The notes: a model not told the origin generated them from the letters alone. DNA of 64,000 nt from Marinicella rhabdoformis (GCF_009671245.1 NZ_VTFS01000003.1:124001-188000); one strand, 5' to 3'; positions 8,544 through 17,773 are shown, counted from the stretch's first letter. A program made the numbers and translations.

Positions 8544-9639
8544 TTACAAACCCTGTTTTAAACTGGCTTCAATGAATTTATCTAAATTACCATCGAGCAC
8601 TGACTGTGTGTTGGTGTTTTCAACACCAGTGCGTAAATCTTTGATTCGAGATTGGTCCAAAACGTATGAACGGATCTGACTGCCCCAACCAATGTCTGAC
8701 TTAGTTTCTTCTAAAGACTGAGACTCTGCATTGCGTTTTTGCATTTCCAACTCATACAGCTTGGCTTTCAACTGTTGCATGGCTGTGGCTTTATTTTGAT
8801 GTTGAGAACGCCCGTTCTGACACTGAACAACCGTATTGGTTGGCACATGTGTGATTCGTACTGCCGACTCTGTTTTGTTCACATGCTGACCACCTGCACC
8901 CGATGAACGGTACACATCAACACGCAAATCAGCAGGATTGATGTCAATTTCAAAATTATCATCAATTTCTGGGGAAACAAATACCGAGGAAAAACTGGTG
9001 TGGCGTTTGTTACTTGAATCGAATGGTGATTTACGAACCAAACGGTGGACACCAATTTCAGTTCTTAACCAGCCAAATGCATAATCACCAGTCACTTTGA
9101 ATGTTGCCGATTTAATACCAGCCACATCACCGGCTGAAACCTCAATCAACTCTGGTTTCCAGCCTCTGGACTCTGTCCAACGCAGATACATACGCAATAA
9201 CATTTCTGCCCAATCTTGAGCTTCCGTGCCACCTGAACCCGCTTGAATATCTACGAAAGCATTATTGGGGTCCATCTCACCAGAGAACATTTTCTGAAAT
9301 TCAAGTTGTTCAATTTTTTCTTGTAAATCGGCCAATTCTGACAACACCGTATCGAAGCTCTCTTTGTCTTCTTCTTCATCGGCCATGGCCAAAAATTCAC
9401 GGGTATCTTCGATGCCAGATTTTAATGCATCTATGGTGCTGACTATATGATCTAAACTGGCCCGCTCTTTACTTAATGCCTGGGCTTTCTCCTGATCATT
9501 CCATACATCAGGATCTTCTAGTTCAATATTGACTTCTTCTAAACGCTCTTTCTTGTTTTCATAGTCAAAGATACCTCCACAGCGCTTCGGTGCGCTGGGA
9601 GAAGTCATCTAATTGAGCAACTTGTTGTGCAATTTCCAT
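8544..9639 (-). CDS. prfB: Peptide chain release factor 2, expressed by programmed +1 frameshift
   Basis: RF2 reads UGA and UAA stop codons. The reading frame starts at the ATG at 9639 behind an AGAGGA ribosome site. It runs 24 codons to an in-frame TGA (9565-9567) and must shift +1 to continue with [12 protein letters not shown]. The total is about 364 residues, as in E. coli (365). The SPF codon-recognition motif (RKSPFDS), the catalytic GGQ ([10 protein letters not shown]) and the typical end [12 protein letters not shown] are present. The residue matching E. coli position 246 is Ser, not the K-12 Thr. It lies 13 bases after dksA and upstream of lysS. Annotating only the long frame (starting near 9608) would miss the real N-terminus. 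Confidence 0.96.
9564..9578 (-). promoter_or_regulatory. prfB: RF2 programmed +1 frameshift site
   Basis: Read on the minus strand the site is GGAGG-TAT-CTT-TGA-C. An internal Shine-Dalgarno element sits three bases before the slippery CTT codon, and the TGA stop is followed by C. This is the same spacing as in E. coli (AGGGGG-TAT-CTT-TGA-C). Low RF2 slows termination at TGA and favours the shift, so RF2 controls its own level. Confidence 0.95.
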
Positions 9640-9652
9640 GGAATCCTCTTTA

Positions 9653-10111
9653 TTAACCTTCTCTGGTAATTTTTTGTTTCAATTCCCAACGCTCTTGGGC
9701 ATCAATACACATGGTAGCAATGGGTCGAGCAATCAAACGCGGCAAACCAATCTCTTCATCAGTTTCTTCGCAGTAACCATAATCACCAGATTCTATGCGA
9801 CGCAATGCTTTATTGACTTTCTTTAACAGCTTTCGATAACGGTCGCGTGTGCGTAATTCAAACGTGTTCTCAGTTTCACGAGAAGCACGCTCTGCCTCAT
9901 CACTGACATCTCTTGCTTCAGATCTTAGGTTTTCGATGGTTTCATTTGACTCTTTAAGCAATTCTTCTTTCCATTGCTCAATGCGCCTTCTAAAGTATTC
10001 AATGTGCTCATCACACATGTATTCGTCTTTATCAGTAGGTAAGTAGCCGTCAGCCAATTCCAATTGGGCAACATATCCTTCTGGCAAATCATTAATGCTT
10101 CTTTCTGACAT
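9653..10111 (-). CDS. dksA: DksA-type RNA polymerase secondary-channel regulator, two-cysteine form
   Basis: At 152 residues it is collinear with E. coli DksA (151), which acts with ppGpp on RNA polymerase. The coiled-coil tip reads D71-E-A-E74-R-A, replacing the E. coli D71-P-V-D74-R-A. The zinc-finger positions are C114, T117, C135 and A138, so two of the four zinc cysteines are gone. This C-T-C-A pattern is the one described for P. aeruginosa DksA2, which works without zinc. A strong AGGAGAA ribosome site precedes the ATG. It is the first gene of an operon with prfB and lysS. Whether a four-Cys paralogue exists elsewhere cannot be seen. Confidence 0.92.
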   Translation of the reverse strand: MSERSINDLPEGYVAQLELADGYLPTDKDEYMCDEHIEYFRRRIEQWKEELLKESNETIENLRSEARDVSDEAERASRETENTFELRTRDRYRKLLKKVNKALRRIESGDYGYCEETDEEIGLPRLIARPIATMCIDAQERWELKQKITREG

Positions 10112-10264
10112 GGTATTCTCCTATTAAATGCCTCACAGCTAAAACCGCGTGCTAAAATATGGACTTATTATTATTTATCAATAGCTGGGCATCATACAGA
10201 CACCAAACAATTTTTTAAGGCGGTAGTTTATACCTGAATTAAGTAAATTCGGCAACTTATTTTA

Positions 10265-10546
10265 ATGATTAAAGCGATTTTCATCACACTTTTACGTGGC
10301 TACCAAATACTCATCAGTCCATGGCTTGGAAACCGCTGTCGATTTTATCCATCATGTTCAGAATATATGATTGAAGCAATAAAGCGGTTTGGGATATTTC
10401 AAGGCATAAAATTAGGCGTAAAACGTCTGGCCAGGTGTCAACCCATGTGTGAAGGTGGCATTGACCCTGTTCCTGACATAGACCCCATTACAAAGCAACC
10501 CATTAAAGATACTCCTGACCCGAAACCCAAAAACCCTTCCGATTAA
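10265..10546 (+). CDS. yidD: YidD membrane protein insertion efficiency factor
   Basis: A 93-residue protein with the family core [19 protein letters not shown] near residue 17, three conserved Cys in [10 protein letters not shown]...RC, and the following [20 protein letters not shown]. YidD is an amphipathic inner-membrane-associated protein that helps YidC-dependent insertion. It is usually encoded between rnpA and yidC, but here it stands alone, divergent from dksA. No clear ribosome site precedes the ATG. The C-terminus is a Pro/Lys/Asp-rich tail ([10 protein letters not shown]). Confidence 0.93.
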   Translation: MIKAIFITLLRGYQILISPWLGNRCRFYPSCSEYMIEAIKRFGIFQGIKLGVKRLARCQPMCEGGIDPVPDIDPITKQPIKDTPDPKPKNPSD

Positions 10547-10712
10547 ATGCTGTTACACAAATATTTCAGTACTTGGGTAAATCCATATTTGATACTGTTT
10601 TTCATTAAGTTGCGCCCTTAATCACCCTGTATTTCAACATTCATGACCAATAACCTATTCCACTGCTTTTTAGTTTAACTGATACTGTCGTTCTACAATA
10701 AAAAACCCAAAC

Positions 10713-12902
10713 ATGAAAAAAGCATTTCTGTACTTGATGTTATTGTCCCAAGCAGCATGGACACAAACCACAATAACAACAAGCAATTCACCCATCACCA
10801 TTGATGGCATTCTTGACGAAAAAATATGGTCAGAAGCCACTCAAATTGAACTACAGCATGAAGTGGAGCCTTTGGTTAATCAGCCAGCTCAAGTTAAAAC
10901 CGTTGCCATGTTGATAGATACAGGTCAATCGTTGATTATTGGCTTTGATGCCCAAGACCCTAATCCTGAAAAAATTGCCGCTTTCTTGCATGACCGAGAT
11001 GCCGCATATCAAGATGACCAAGTGGGTGTTTTACTCGATACATTCAATGATGAACGTCGTGCATTGGGGTTCTTTGTTAACCCTTTAGGTGTTCAAATAG
11101 ACTTTATAAAAACGAATAACAGTGAAGACAATTCCTGGGATGCCATTTGGAACTCAATTGGCCGAATTACGCCATCTGGTTACCAAGTTGAAATAGAAAT
11201 CCCTTACAGCGAACTACAAATGCCTTCCCATGACGGCCCCAAAACATGGGGCATTTACGCCCAACGTATCTACCCAAGAAAAACCCGCCAAATCCTTCAA
11301 AACGTCATACGAGATCGTGACAACAATTGTTTTTTGTGCCAGTCAGAAAAATTCATAGGTTTTGCTTCTGCACAACAGGGGCGCGATTTAGAAATCACAC
11401 CCAGCTTTACAGCCATAAGCAGTAAAAGTCGGCCGGAACCAGACCAAGCCTATGACAGCACCGACTCTGATTTTGAACCCAGCCTAGATGTGAACTGGGG
11501 GGTGACTTCAAACTTAACATTAAATGCCACTTTGAACCCAGATTTTTCACAAGTTGAATCTGATACCGCCCAATTAACCACCAATCAAACATTTGCCCCT
11601 TTTGTGAATGAAAAACGTGCATTTTTTCTAGAAAACAATGACGTTTTTGACAGTCACTTTAACCTGGTTCACACCAGGAACATTGCTGATCCAAATTATG
11701 GTTTACGGTTGGTAGGTAAAACAGACGGCAATGCTTATGGATTTTTCTTTACAGATGATCAACAAACCAACTTATTAGTGCCCGGCGTCTTTGGCTCATC
11801 ATTTACCAGCATCAATGAGCACAGCAACAACATGGTCGGACGGTTCAAACGCGATTGGGGAGATACATCTTCCACAGGTGTCATTGGTACCCACCGCATT
11901 GCAGGGGAATATGAAAACAGTGTCATCTCTGTAGACACGGACTATAGAATCAATAACAACCATCGAATCACTGCACAATGGGCACACTCAGAAACACAAT
12001 ACACCGACGAAATCATCGAAGAATTTGATCAACCTGAAGGTCGTTTTAGTGGCAATGCACAATATATGCAGTATCGATTCACAGACGACCACTGGAATAT
12101 CAATGTTTCATACAACAACCGGGACAATGAGTTCAGGGCTGACTCCGGCTTTATGGGACAAATTGGGTATGACAGAAAAGTGGTAGGCGCAGGCTACACT
12201 TGGCGCAGCAACAATGCTTGGTGGAGTGACATCAGGTTTTATTCCGATTGGGATATCTCTCACGATGAAACGGGTCAGATGCTTGAAAAAGAATGGGAAG
12301 GAAACTTTCATATTCATGGACCTTTACAGTCCCATATATCAATTGGCGGTGGCGTGAGAGACCGTTTTTGGGAAGGTAAAATATATGCAGAAAATTTTGT
12401 CTTTGGTGGCCTTGAATTCAAACCATTTAAAAATTTACGCACCAAACTGGACTTTAATACCGGTAAATCTGTTGATTTCAGTAACAATCGACTCAGCGAT
12501 TCGATCAGGTACACATGGAGTATTGATACCAATTTAGGGCAACACTTTAAAATAAACTTTGACCACAACTTCCGAAAACTGGCTTACCAAAGTAGAAATG
12601 TACTGATTGCTAACCAGTCGGATTTACGACTGTCATACCAATTTAATATCAAGCAACGCTTAAAACTGGTGGTTATTAATACCCATGTAGGCAGGCATTT
12701 AAGCCAATACCTCACGCCTGAAGACTTTGATGTCAGAAGTAACAACATATCCACGCAATTGGTATACTCGTATAAATTGAACCCCAGAAGCTTGGTGTAC
12801 GTTGGTTATTCAGATACCGGTTTAGAAGATGATGACATAGAGTCTTTCACCAGAACCGACAAATCGTTATTTGCCAAATTCAGCTACGCCTTTAAAAGGT
12901 AA
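10713..12902 (+). CDS. Secreted CBM9-like / DUF5916 outer-membrane protein
   Basis: A 729-residue protein with a signal peptide (about 1-17, cleaved near AWT-Q). An N-terminal carbohydrate-binding family-9-like sandwich follows, with ITIDGILDEKIWSEA at about 28-42 and later WDAIWNS and EIEIPYSEL. The rest is the DUF5916 region, beginning around LEITPSFTAISS and rich in alternating aromatic strands, probably an outer-membrane beta-barrel ending in SLFAKFSYAFKR. Such proteins are widespread in marine Proteobacteria and Bacteroidetes; a specific substrate is unknown. The last 19 bases overlap the convergent hydrolase gene. Confidence 0.8.
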   Translation: MKKAFLYLMLLSQAAWTQTTITTSNSPITIDGILDEKIWSEATQIELQHEVEPLVNQPAQVKTVAMLIDTGQSLIIGFDAQDPNPEKIAAFLHDRDAAYQDDQVGVLLDTFNDERRALGFFVNPLGVQIDFIKTNNSEDNSWDAIWNSIGRITPSGYQVEIEIPYSELQMPSHDGPKTWGIYAQRIYPRKTRQILQNVIRDRDNNCFLCQSEKFIGFASAQQGRDLEITPSFTAISSKSRPEPDQAYDSTDSDFEPSLDVNWGVTSNLTLNATLNPDFSQVESDTAQLTTNQTFAPFVNEKRAFFLENNDVFDSHFNLVHTRNIADPNYGLRLVGKTDGNAYGFFFTDDQQTNLLVPGVFGSSFTSINEHSNNMVGRFKRDWGDTSSTGVIGTHRIAGEYENSVISVDTDYRINNNHRITAQWAHSETQYTDEIIEEFDQPEGRFSGNAQYMQYRFTDDHWNINVSYNNRDNEFRADSGFMGQIGYDRKVVGAGYTWRSNNAWWSDIRFYSDWDISHDETGQMLEKEWEGNFHIHGPLQSHISIGGGVRDRFWEGKIYAENFVFGGLEFKPFKNLRTKLDFNTGKSVDFSNNRLSDSIRYTWSIDTNLGQHFKINFDHNFRKLAYQSRNVLIANQSDLRLSYQFNIKQRLKLVVINTHVGRHLSQYLTPEDFDVRSNNISTQLVYSYKLNPRSLVYVGYSDTGLEDDDIESFTRTDKSLFAKFSYAFKR

Positions 12903-13774
12903 TCCAATACAGCCTGACCCCAGCGGTCAGGCGATTCCAACATGGGAAAATGACCTAACTGAGGTAAGGTTGTTTTAATGGCATTTGTTATTTCGTTGTT
13001 TAAAACTTCAGCCATTTCGATGACAGCCACTGGGTCATTTTCTGCCCACAGCACATGTACAGGTAACTGCGTTTGCTGCAAAGCACCAATCCAGCGGTAC
13101 CAAAATTGTTTCCTTTGCTTGATGTACTGCGTGGTTTGATGAATCACAGCTTTGCCCTTATTGTGGATCATCATATGCCAAAGAGCATCTACCTCATCTT
13201 CAGATACTTTAGTTGAGTCAAAGTATATCTGTTTTAAATTTTTGGCCAATGTACTTCTGTTGCTCAAGTTAGCCATAGATGGGCCAATAATACGATTTAA
13301 TAGCAAACGCTGTATCAACCTCAACTGAGCCAATTCAATGTGCATCGAACCATTACACAAAGTCAAAGTTTTGATTTCAAAACCTGATAACAAACCATGG
13401 TTATCCCGAGCCACCAGCTCTGTTGCCACAGAAGTACCATAATCATGCGCCAACACATGTGCTTTAGTGATGCCTAATCGCTCCCAAAGCTGCAATGCCA
13501 CATCACATTGGTCAATCAAAGTGTAGCTGTAATCTTTCGGCTTATCAGAAAACCCAAATCCAAGGTGGTCATGAATCACCACTCTGAAATGGACTGACAG
13601 CATGGTCAATACCTTATGGTAGTCATAGCTGCATGTTGGATAGCCATGTAAAATAACCAAAAAAGGTAATTGACTGTCTTGGTTTTTCGACTCAACCACA
13701 AATAGGGAGTTTACTTGAATTTCGACCATTCGACCTTGGGCTATCCATTGTTCGGCTTTGTTTTTCTCGTTCAT
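12884..13774 (-). CDS. Alpha/beta hydrolase with Asp nucleophile (haloalkane dehalogenase/epoxide hydrolase-like)
   Basis: A 296-residue cytoplasmic alpha/beta hydrolase. The oxyanion strand is LHGYPTCSYDYHKV (about 43-56). The nucleophile elbow reads AHDYGTS with Asp111 rather than Ser. The acid is probably D247 (WAENDPV) and the base H275 (LGHFPMLE). An Asp nucleophile is typical of haloalkane and fluoroacetate dehalogenases and epoxide hydrolases, so an ester substrate is less likely. The substrate is not known. Transcribed divergently from rarD. Confidence 0.8.
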   Translation of the reverse strand: MNEKNKAEQWIAQGRMVEIQVNSLFVVESKNQDSQLPFLVILHGYPTCSYDYHKVLTMLSVHFRVVIHDHLGFGFSDKPKDYSYTLIDQCDVALQLWERLGITKAHVLAHDYGTSVATELVARDNHGLLSGFEIKTLTLCNGSMHIELAQLRLIQRLLLNRIIGPSMANLSNRSTLAKNLKQIYFDSTKVSEDEVDALWHMMIHNKGKAVIHQTTQYIKQRKQFWYRWIGALQQTQLPVHVLWAENDPVAVIEMAEVLNNEITNAIKTTLPQLGHFPMLESPDRWGQAVLDYLLKA

Positions 13775-13822
13775 ACCTAAATGATATCATCAGCAGGGCT
13801 TTTTACGGGTACAATTCGCCCC

Positions 13823-14710
13823 ATGAAAGAAACCACACAACAAAAAGGCCTGGCCGCCGCCATCTTTGCTTTTGTCTTTTGGGGCTTGGCACCGATTTAT
13901 TTCAAGATGCTGAACCATGTCGATGCCTTCAACATCATTGCGCACCGTGTGGTTTGGGGCGTGTTGTTTTTGGCTGTATTTTTATTGGTTAGAGAGCGTC
14001 AAAGTTTTTTTTCAACATTGAAAATCCCACTCAAAACTTTTTTTGGGCTGCTGATCAGCGGTTTATTGATTGTCTGTAACTGGCTTATTTTTGTATGGGC
14101 TGTAACCCATGACCAAATCCTCGCAACATCCTTAGGTTATTTCATCAATCCTTTGGTTAATATTTTATTGGGCACTTTATTCCTCAAAGAACGGCTCACC
14201 AAGGCACAAATGATTGCCTTAACTTTGGCCGCTGCAGGTACACTCTACCTCGGTATATACATTGGCCAACCACCATGGATTGCTTTGGCTCTGGCCATGA
14301 GTTTCGGCTTTTATGGCCTGGCCAGAAAGCTATTACAAGTCAGGCCACTGGTCGGTCTATTCTGGGAAACCATGTGGTTGGTACCGGCTGCTTTGTGGTA
14401 TTTTTCCGCCACAATGAACACCCAATTACAAACAACAACATCCACAATGATATTGTTGTTCTTTTCAGGTTTGGTGACAGTTTTACCACTGATAGGCTTT
14501 AATTATGCTGCCAAAAGATTGAGCTTAACTTATATTGGATTTTTACAATACATGGCACCGAGTATCAGTTTCATTATTGCAGTAATGTTTTATGGAGAAG
14601 CATTCACCCATGGCCACCAGGTGGCTTTTGCTGGCATTTGGACGGCCTTGTTTATCATCAGCTACCATTCATTCAAAGAAAGAAAGCGCAAAAAACTGAC
14701 CATGGTTTAA
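13823..14710 (+). CDS. rarD: RarD family EamA transporter
   Basis: A ten-helix drug/metabolite transporter of about 295 residues, the size of E. coli RarD. The start AFVFWGLAPIYFKML, the IAHRVVWG motif in helix two, GYFINPLVNILLGTLFLKERL and the second-half FNYAAKRLSLTYIGFLQYMAPS are RarD hallmarks. An earlier ATG at 13781 would add 14 residues unlike the family, so ATG 13823 is chosen. The name comes from chloramphenicol sensitivity; the natural substrate is unknown. Confidence 0.9.
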   Translation: MKETTQQKGLAAAIFAFVFWGLAPIYFKMLNHVDAFNIIAHRVVWGVLFLAVFLLVRERQSFFSTLKIPLKTFFGLLISGLLIVCNWLIFVWAVTHDQILATSLGYFINPLVNILLGTLFLKERLTKAQMIALTLAAAGTLYLGIYIGQPPWIALALAMSFGFYGLARKLLQVRPLVGLFWETMWLVPAALWYFSATMNTQLQTTTSTMILLFFSGLVTVLPLIGFNYAAKRLSLTYIGFLQYMAPSISFIIAVMFYGEAFTHGHQVAFAGIWTALFIISYHSFKERKRKKLTMV

Positions 14711-15100
14711 TTAAACCAAGTCCACAGCGAACTCTTTCAGCCATGACAAAGGTAACACTTCTAAAGTCCGTTGATGTGTGCTGCGGATATAAACCTTGGG
14801 TGCAACACCTTGTTCATAAGCCTGTTTCCAACGCAAAGCGCACAAACACCACCTATCTCCAGCGTTCAATCCAGGAAAGTCAAATTCAGGATGAGGCGTT
14901 GACAAGTCATTGCCTACAGATTGCGAAAAAGCCAAAAATTCATCCGTCATTTTGACACAAACCGTGTGCATTCCCTGGTCCTCTTCTGCAGTGTTACAAC
15001 AACCATCCCTAAAAAATCCCGTTTCAGGCGTGCCTGCAGTCTCTTCACTACAGGGTTCAAGTGGCTCACCATAGACATTCAAGCTGGGTAATTTATTCAT
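14711..15100 (-). CDS. DUF2237 family protein
   Basis: A 129-residue protein with all family landmarks: LNVYGEPLEPCS, TGFFRDGCCNT, EDQGMHTVCVKMTDEFL, GNDLSTPxPEFDFPGLxxGDRWCLCALRW. It has many conserved cysteines and a Trp-Cys-Leu-Cys motif, suggesting a bound metal or redox role, but the function is unknown. It is convergent with rarD with no gap. Confidence 0.9.
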   Translation of the reverse strand: MNKLPSLNVYGEPLEPCSEETAGTPETGFFRDGCCNTAEEDQGMHTVCVKMTDEFLAFSQSVGNDLSTPHPEFDFPGLNAGDRWCLCALRWKQAYEQGVAPKVYIRSTHQRTLEVLPLSWLKEFAVDLV

Positions 15101-15155
15101 ACACTTTTACTACATAAAAAGACTATCATAACAGTTTTACAATTCATAAAAAATC

Positions 15156-16034
15156 ATGAAAATCGCTATAATTACATGCGCTGACCACCCCCAAGGTGTT
15201 TCTGAAGACCAACCATTGTTTATGGCTTTAAAACAAGCACAAATTGATTTTCACATATGCATTTGGAACCACCCCCATGACTGGTCACAGTTTGATGTTT
15301 GTTTGTTGCGTTCTGTTTGGGACTACCATGAAAAGCCAGCCGATTTCATACGATGGGCTCAAACCACATCAAAAGTCTGCACGCTATTAAATCCTGTTGA
15401 TGTGATCGAATGGAACCGTGACAAAAAATACTTAAAAGAATTGAGCGAGCATCAAATCAACATCGCACCCACGATTTGGTTGACGAAACAGACAAACATT
15501 CAGTTGTACGCTGAAATAATAAAACTACCCAAGAGCAAAACATATTTTTTAAAACCCACAATAGGTGCTGACTCTTCGGGTACTTTTAGATTCACTCTGA
15601 ACACCATAGACAAAGCACAAACACACTTAAATCAATGGCTTGATAAACAAGACATGATACTACAAAGCTACCTGCCTTCAGTTGAAAGCTATGGTGAAGT
15701 TTCTTTGATTTTTATTGGCAACCAATATTCACATGCCATCAGAAAAATTCCAGTTGCTGGAGATTACAGAGTTCAGGACACTTTTGGTGCAAAAGACATG
15801 CCGCATCAACCCAGTGAAAAAGAAACACAAATCGCCTATGCAGTTAACCATTTCATTATAAATAAATTTAAAAAGTTATGCTATGCCAGAATAGATTTAT
15901 TAATCGACCATAAAAACAATGCGGTGATTAATGAGGTGGAATTAATTGAACCTTCTCTATTTTTTCACCACAAAAAGGATGCTGCAAATACATTAGTTAA
16001 CGCCGTTTCTTCAAAATTATATTACAAACGATAA
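15156..16034 (+). CDS. ATP-grasp ligase-like protein
   Basis: A 292-residue protein of the ATP-grasp fold. It opens with MKIAIITCAD and has LLRSVWDYHEKPADFIRWA (about 50-70), NRDKKYLKEL, a KPTIGADSSGTF nucleotide-binding strand-loop, and a final INEVELIEPSLFF carrying the metal-binding Glu/Asn residues. This layout resembles RimK/glutathione-synthetase and DcsG-like enzymes that join a carboxylate to an amine through an acyl phosphate. The substrate is unknown. It appears monocistronic. Confidence 0.75.
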   Translation: MKIAIITCADHPQGVSEDQPLFMALKQAQIDFHICIWNHPHDWSQFDVCLLRSVWDYHEKPADFIRWAQTTSKVCTLLNPVDVIEWNRDKKYLKELSEHQINIAPTIWLTKQTNIQLYAEIIKLPKSKTYFLKPTIGADSSGTFRFTLNTIDKAQTHLNQWLDKQDMILQSYLPSVESYGEVSLIFIGNQYSHAIRKIPVAGDYRVQDTFGAKDMPHQPSEKETQIAYAVNHFIINKFKKLCYARIDLLIDHKNNAVINEVELIEPSLFFHHKKDAANTLVNAVSSKLYYKR

Positions 16035-16107
16035 ATTTATCCTTGCACATACTACGAAACTAACTGTAGAATAAGAGGCACTACTACTTTTTACGTACGA
16101 GGATAAT

Positions 16108-16419
16108 ATGAAAAAAATTACTATAGTTATAAGTATCTTGGCACTGGCCGCATGCAGTAACAACAAAGGGAATGTGCTGGGAGTAGAATCTGGCGGTGAA
16201 TATTACTCATTAGACCACGCAGCAAAAGCCGCTGTAGCAAAAAACAATGACGACGAACGATTGGTTTGTAAACGCGTTCAAAAAACAGGTTCACATTTTA
16301 AAACCAAAAGATGCACCACTGTTGCTGAGTTAAAAGCTGAGAAACGAAGGGCAAAAGAAATTTTAGAAGAGCGACAATTGCAAGAAACAAGAAGAATGGT
16401 AAGAGAAAAAAATAATTAA
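16108..16419 (+). CDS. Small lipoprotein of unknown function
   Basis: A 103-residue protein with a lipoprotein signal (lipobox LAAC, Cys at 16), so it should be anchored to a membrane of the envelope. The mature part has a Cys pair in LVCKRVQKTGSHFKTKRCTT, a motif found in many small gammaproteobacterial and xanthomonad secreted proteins, and a basic helical tail. GAGGATAAT gives a good ribosome site. Confidence 0.75.
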   Translation: MKKITIVISILALAACSNNKGNVLGVESGGEYYSLDHAAKAAVAKNNDDERLVCKRVQKTGSHFKTKRCTTVAELKAEKRRAKEILEERQLQETRRMVREKNN

Positions 16420-16432
16420 TCAGTCTTTCGGG

Positions 16433-16457
16433 AGAGGGGATGGATTTCCACCCCTCT
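16433..16457 (+). terminator. Hairpin after the lipoprotein gene
   Basis: AGAGGGG pairs with CCCCTCT, and TGG/CCA extend the stem around one bulged A and an ATTT loop. The following sequence is only weakly U-rich, so it is a weak intrinsic terminator or an mRNA-stabilising hairpin. Confidence 0.45.
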
Positions 16458-16526
16458 TGTATCTCTTAATTTTCACTTCAGTAAACAGTTTTCAGTTGTT
16501 TTACTCTAAACATATAAAGATTTTTA

Positions 16527-16832
16527 TTAGTTATTAGGCAAAACTTTCAAAAACGGTTTAATCACCACATCAGCATACACACCAGCCGCCACATAAGGGT
16601 CTTCATCAGCCCATGTTTTGGCAGCTTCCAAATCATCAAATTCCGCCACAACCAAGGAACCTGTAAAAGCAGGTGTTTCAGGTTGTGCTTCGTCTGTTGC
16701 AGGATGAGGGCCTGCCAAAGTCAAACGGCCTTGGGCATCTAATTCTTTGAGTCGAGCAATGTGCTGATCACGAACAGGCATGCGCAGGCTCAATGAATCA
16801 GGGACATCTGTTGAAATGATGGCAAATAACAT
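16527..16832 (-). CDS. YciI family protein
   Basis: A 101-residue single-domain protein matching the YciI/YCII fold: FAIISTDVPDSL, an R-x-x-HI-x-x-L helix with the conserved His, LTLAGP, SLVVAEFDDLEAA and a DPYVAAGVY segment. The family is related to muconolactone isomerase-like ferredoxin folds and often acts as an accessory protein or dehydrochlorinase-like enzyme. The cellular role here is unknown. Divergent from the DUF2196 gene. Confidence 0.88.
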   Translation of the reverse strand: MLFAIISTDVPDSLSLRMPVRDQHIARLKELDAQGRLTLAGPHPATDEAQPETPAFTGSLVVAEFDDLEAAKTWADEDPYVAAGVYADVVIKPFLKVLPNN

Positions 16833-16896
16833 AGGAAATCCTTAAATATTGCAAATTCCACATTATAATCACCACTTTGAAATCAACAAGCAATAC

Positions 16897-17091
16897 ATGT
16901 CAGGCACATTAAGAAAAAACATCAAACCAGGCCTACAAGTGGCCGTAGTTCAGAAGCATCACCAACGATCGGGTGAATTAACAGAGGGCGAAGTTGAAAA
17001 ACTACTGACCAATTCGCCCCAACACCCACATGGTATAAAAGTGCGATTGACTTCGGGCATAGTTGGTCGGGTCAAGGAAATTCTAGACTAA
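16897..17091 (+). CDS. YwbE-like DUF2196 protein
   Basis: 64 residues beginning MSGTLRKNIKPG and containing the family pattern KPGLQVAVVQKxxQRSGELTEGEVEKLLTNS and HPHGIKVRLTSGIVGRVKEI. DUF2196 is a small KOW-like domain of unknown function. A TTG at 16849 would extend the frame by 16 residues that do not resemble the family, so ATG 16897 is used. Six bases separate it from the GST gene, suggesting an operon with GST and DUF1244 genes. Confidence 0.88.
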   Translation: MSGTLRKNIKPGLQVAVVQKHHQRSGELTEGEVEKLLTNSPQHPHGIKVRLTSGIVGRVKEILD

Positions 17092-17097
17092 AAACAC

Positions 17098-17739
17098 ATG
17101 ACACAACATATCCTCTATACTTTCAGACGTTGCCCTTTTGCCATGCGCGCAAGAATGGCCTTGGCAAAAGCGGGTATAACATTAGAACTTCGTGAAATCT
17201 TACTCAAAGACAAACCACAAGACATGCTTGACCATTCACCAAAAGGCACCGTGCCCACTTTAATCACCGCATCTGGTGAGGTGATAGATGAAAGTTTGGA
17301 CCTGATGTATTGGGCATTGGAACAAAACGATGCTGATAATTGGCTGACTGATAATGGTATTGGTTCACAATGGATTGACGCCTGTGATAACCACTTCAAA
17401 ACATTGCTCGATAAATACAAATATGCAGACCGACACCCAGAGCTGAGTGAATCAGAACACCGTAAGAAAACACTGCCTTTTATCAACACGTTAAATGAAC
17501 AACTGAACAAATCCACTTACCTGACTGGAAGTAAACTCAGCATCGCTGACATCGCCATTTTTCCTTTCATCAGACAATATGCCATGGTGGATAAACAATG
17601 GTTCGATACGCAACCCTACCCGGCCTTGCAAAGATGGTTGGCTGAACTTTTGGATTCAAAATTGTTCTCAAGCATCATGAAAAAATACAAACTATTTAAT
17701 GACGGCCGCAGTTACACATGGCCTGAAGACCTAAATTGA
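17098..17739 (+). CDS. Glutathione S-transferase family protein
   Basis: 213 residues. The N-terminal thioredoxin-like domain has YTFRRCPFAMRARMALAKAG (a Cys-Pro-Phe active-site motif), followed by GTVPTLI and DESLDLMYWAL, the glutathione-binding cis-Pro and Glu-Ser segments. The C-terminal helical domain has LSIADIAIFPFIRQYA. The Cys suggests glutaredoxin-like or dehydroascorbate-type chemistry rather than classical transferase activity. Middle gene of a three-gene plus-strand unit. Confidence 0.85.
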   Translation: MTQHILYTFRRCPFAMRARMALAKAGITLELREILLKDKPQDMLDHSPKGTVPTLITASGEVIDESLDLMYWALEQNDADNWLTDNGIGSQWIDACDNHFKTLLDKYKYADRHPELSESEHRKKTLPFINTLNEQLNKSTYLTGSKLSIADIAIFPFIRQYAMVDKQWFDTQPYPALQRWLAELLDSKLFSSIMKKYKLFNDGRSYTWPEDLN

Positions 17740-17773
17740 ACAAAAAGACATCACAAATTAAAGAGAGCAAACC

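Noticed and set aside
14638-14955. Plus-strand frame of 105 codons over the rarD end and DUF2237
   Set aside because: It overlaps two well-supported genes in other frames and shows no recognisable domain.
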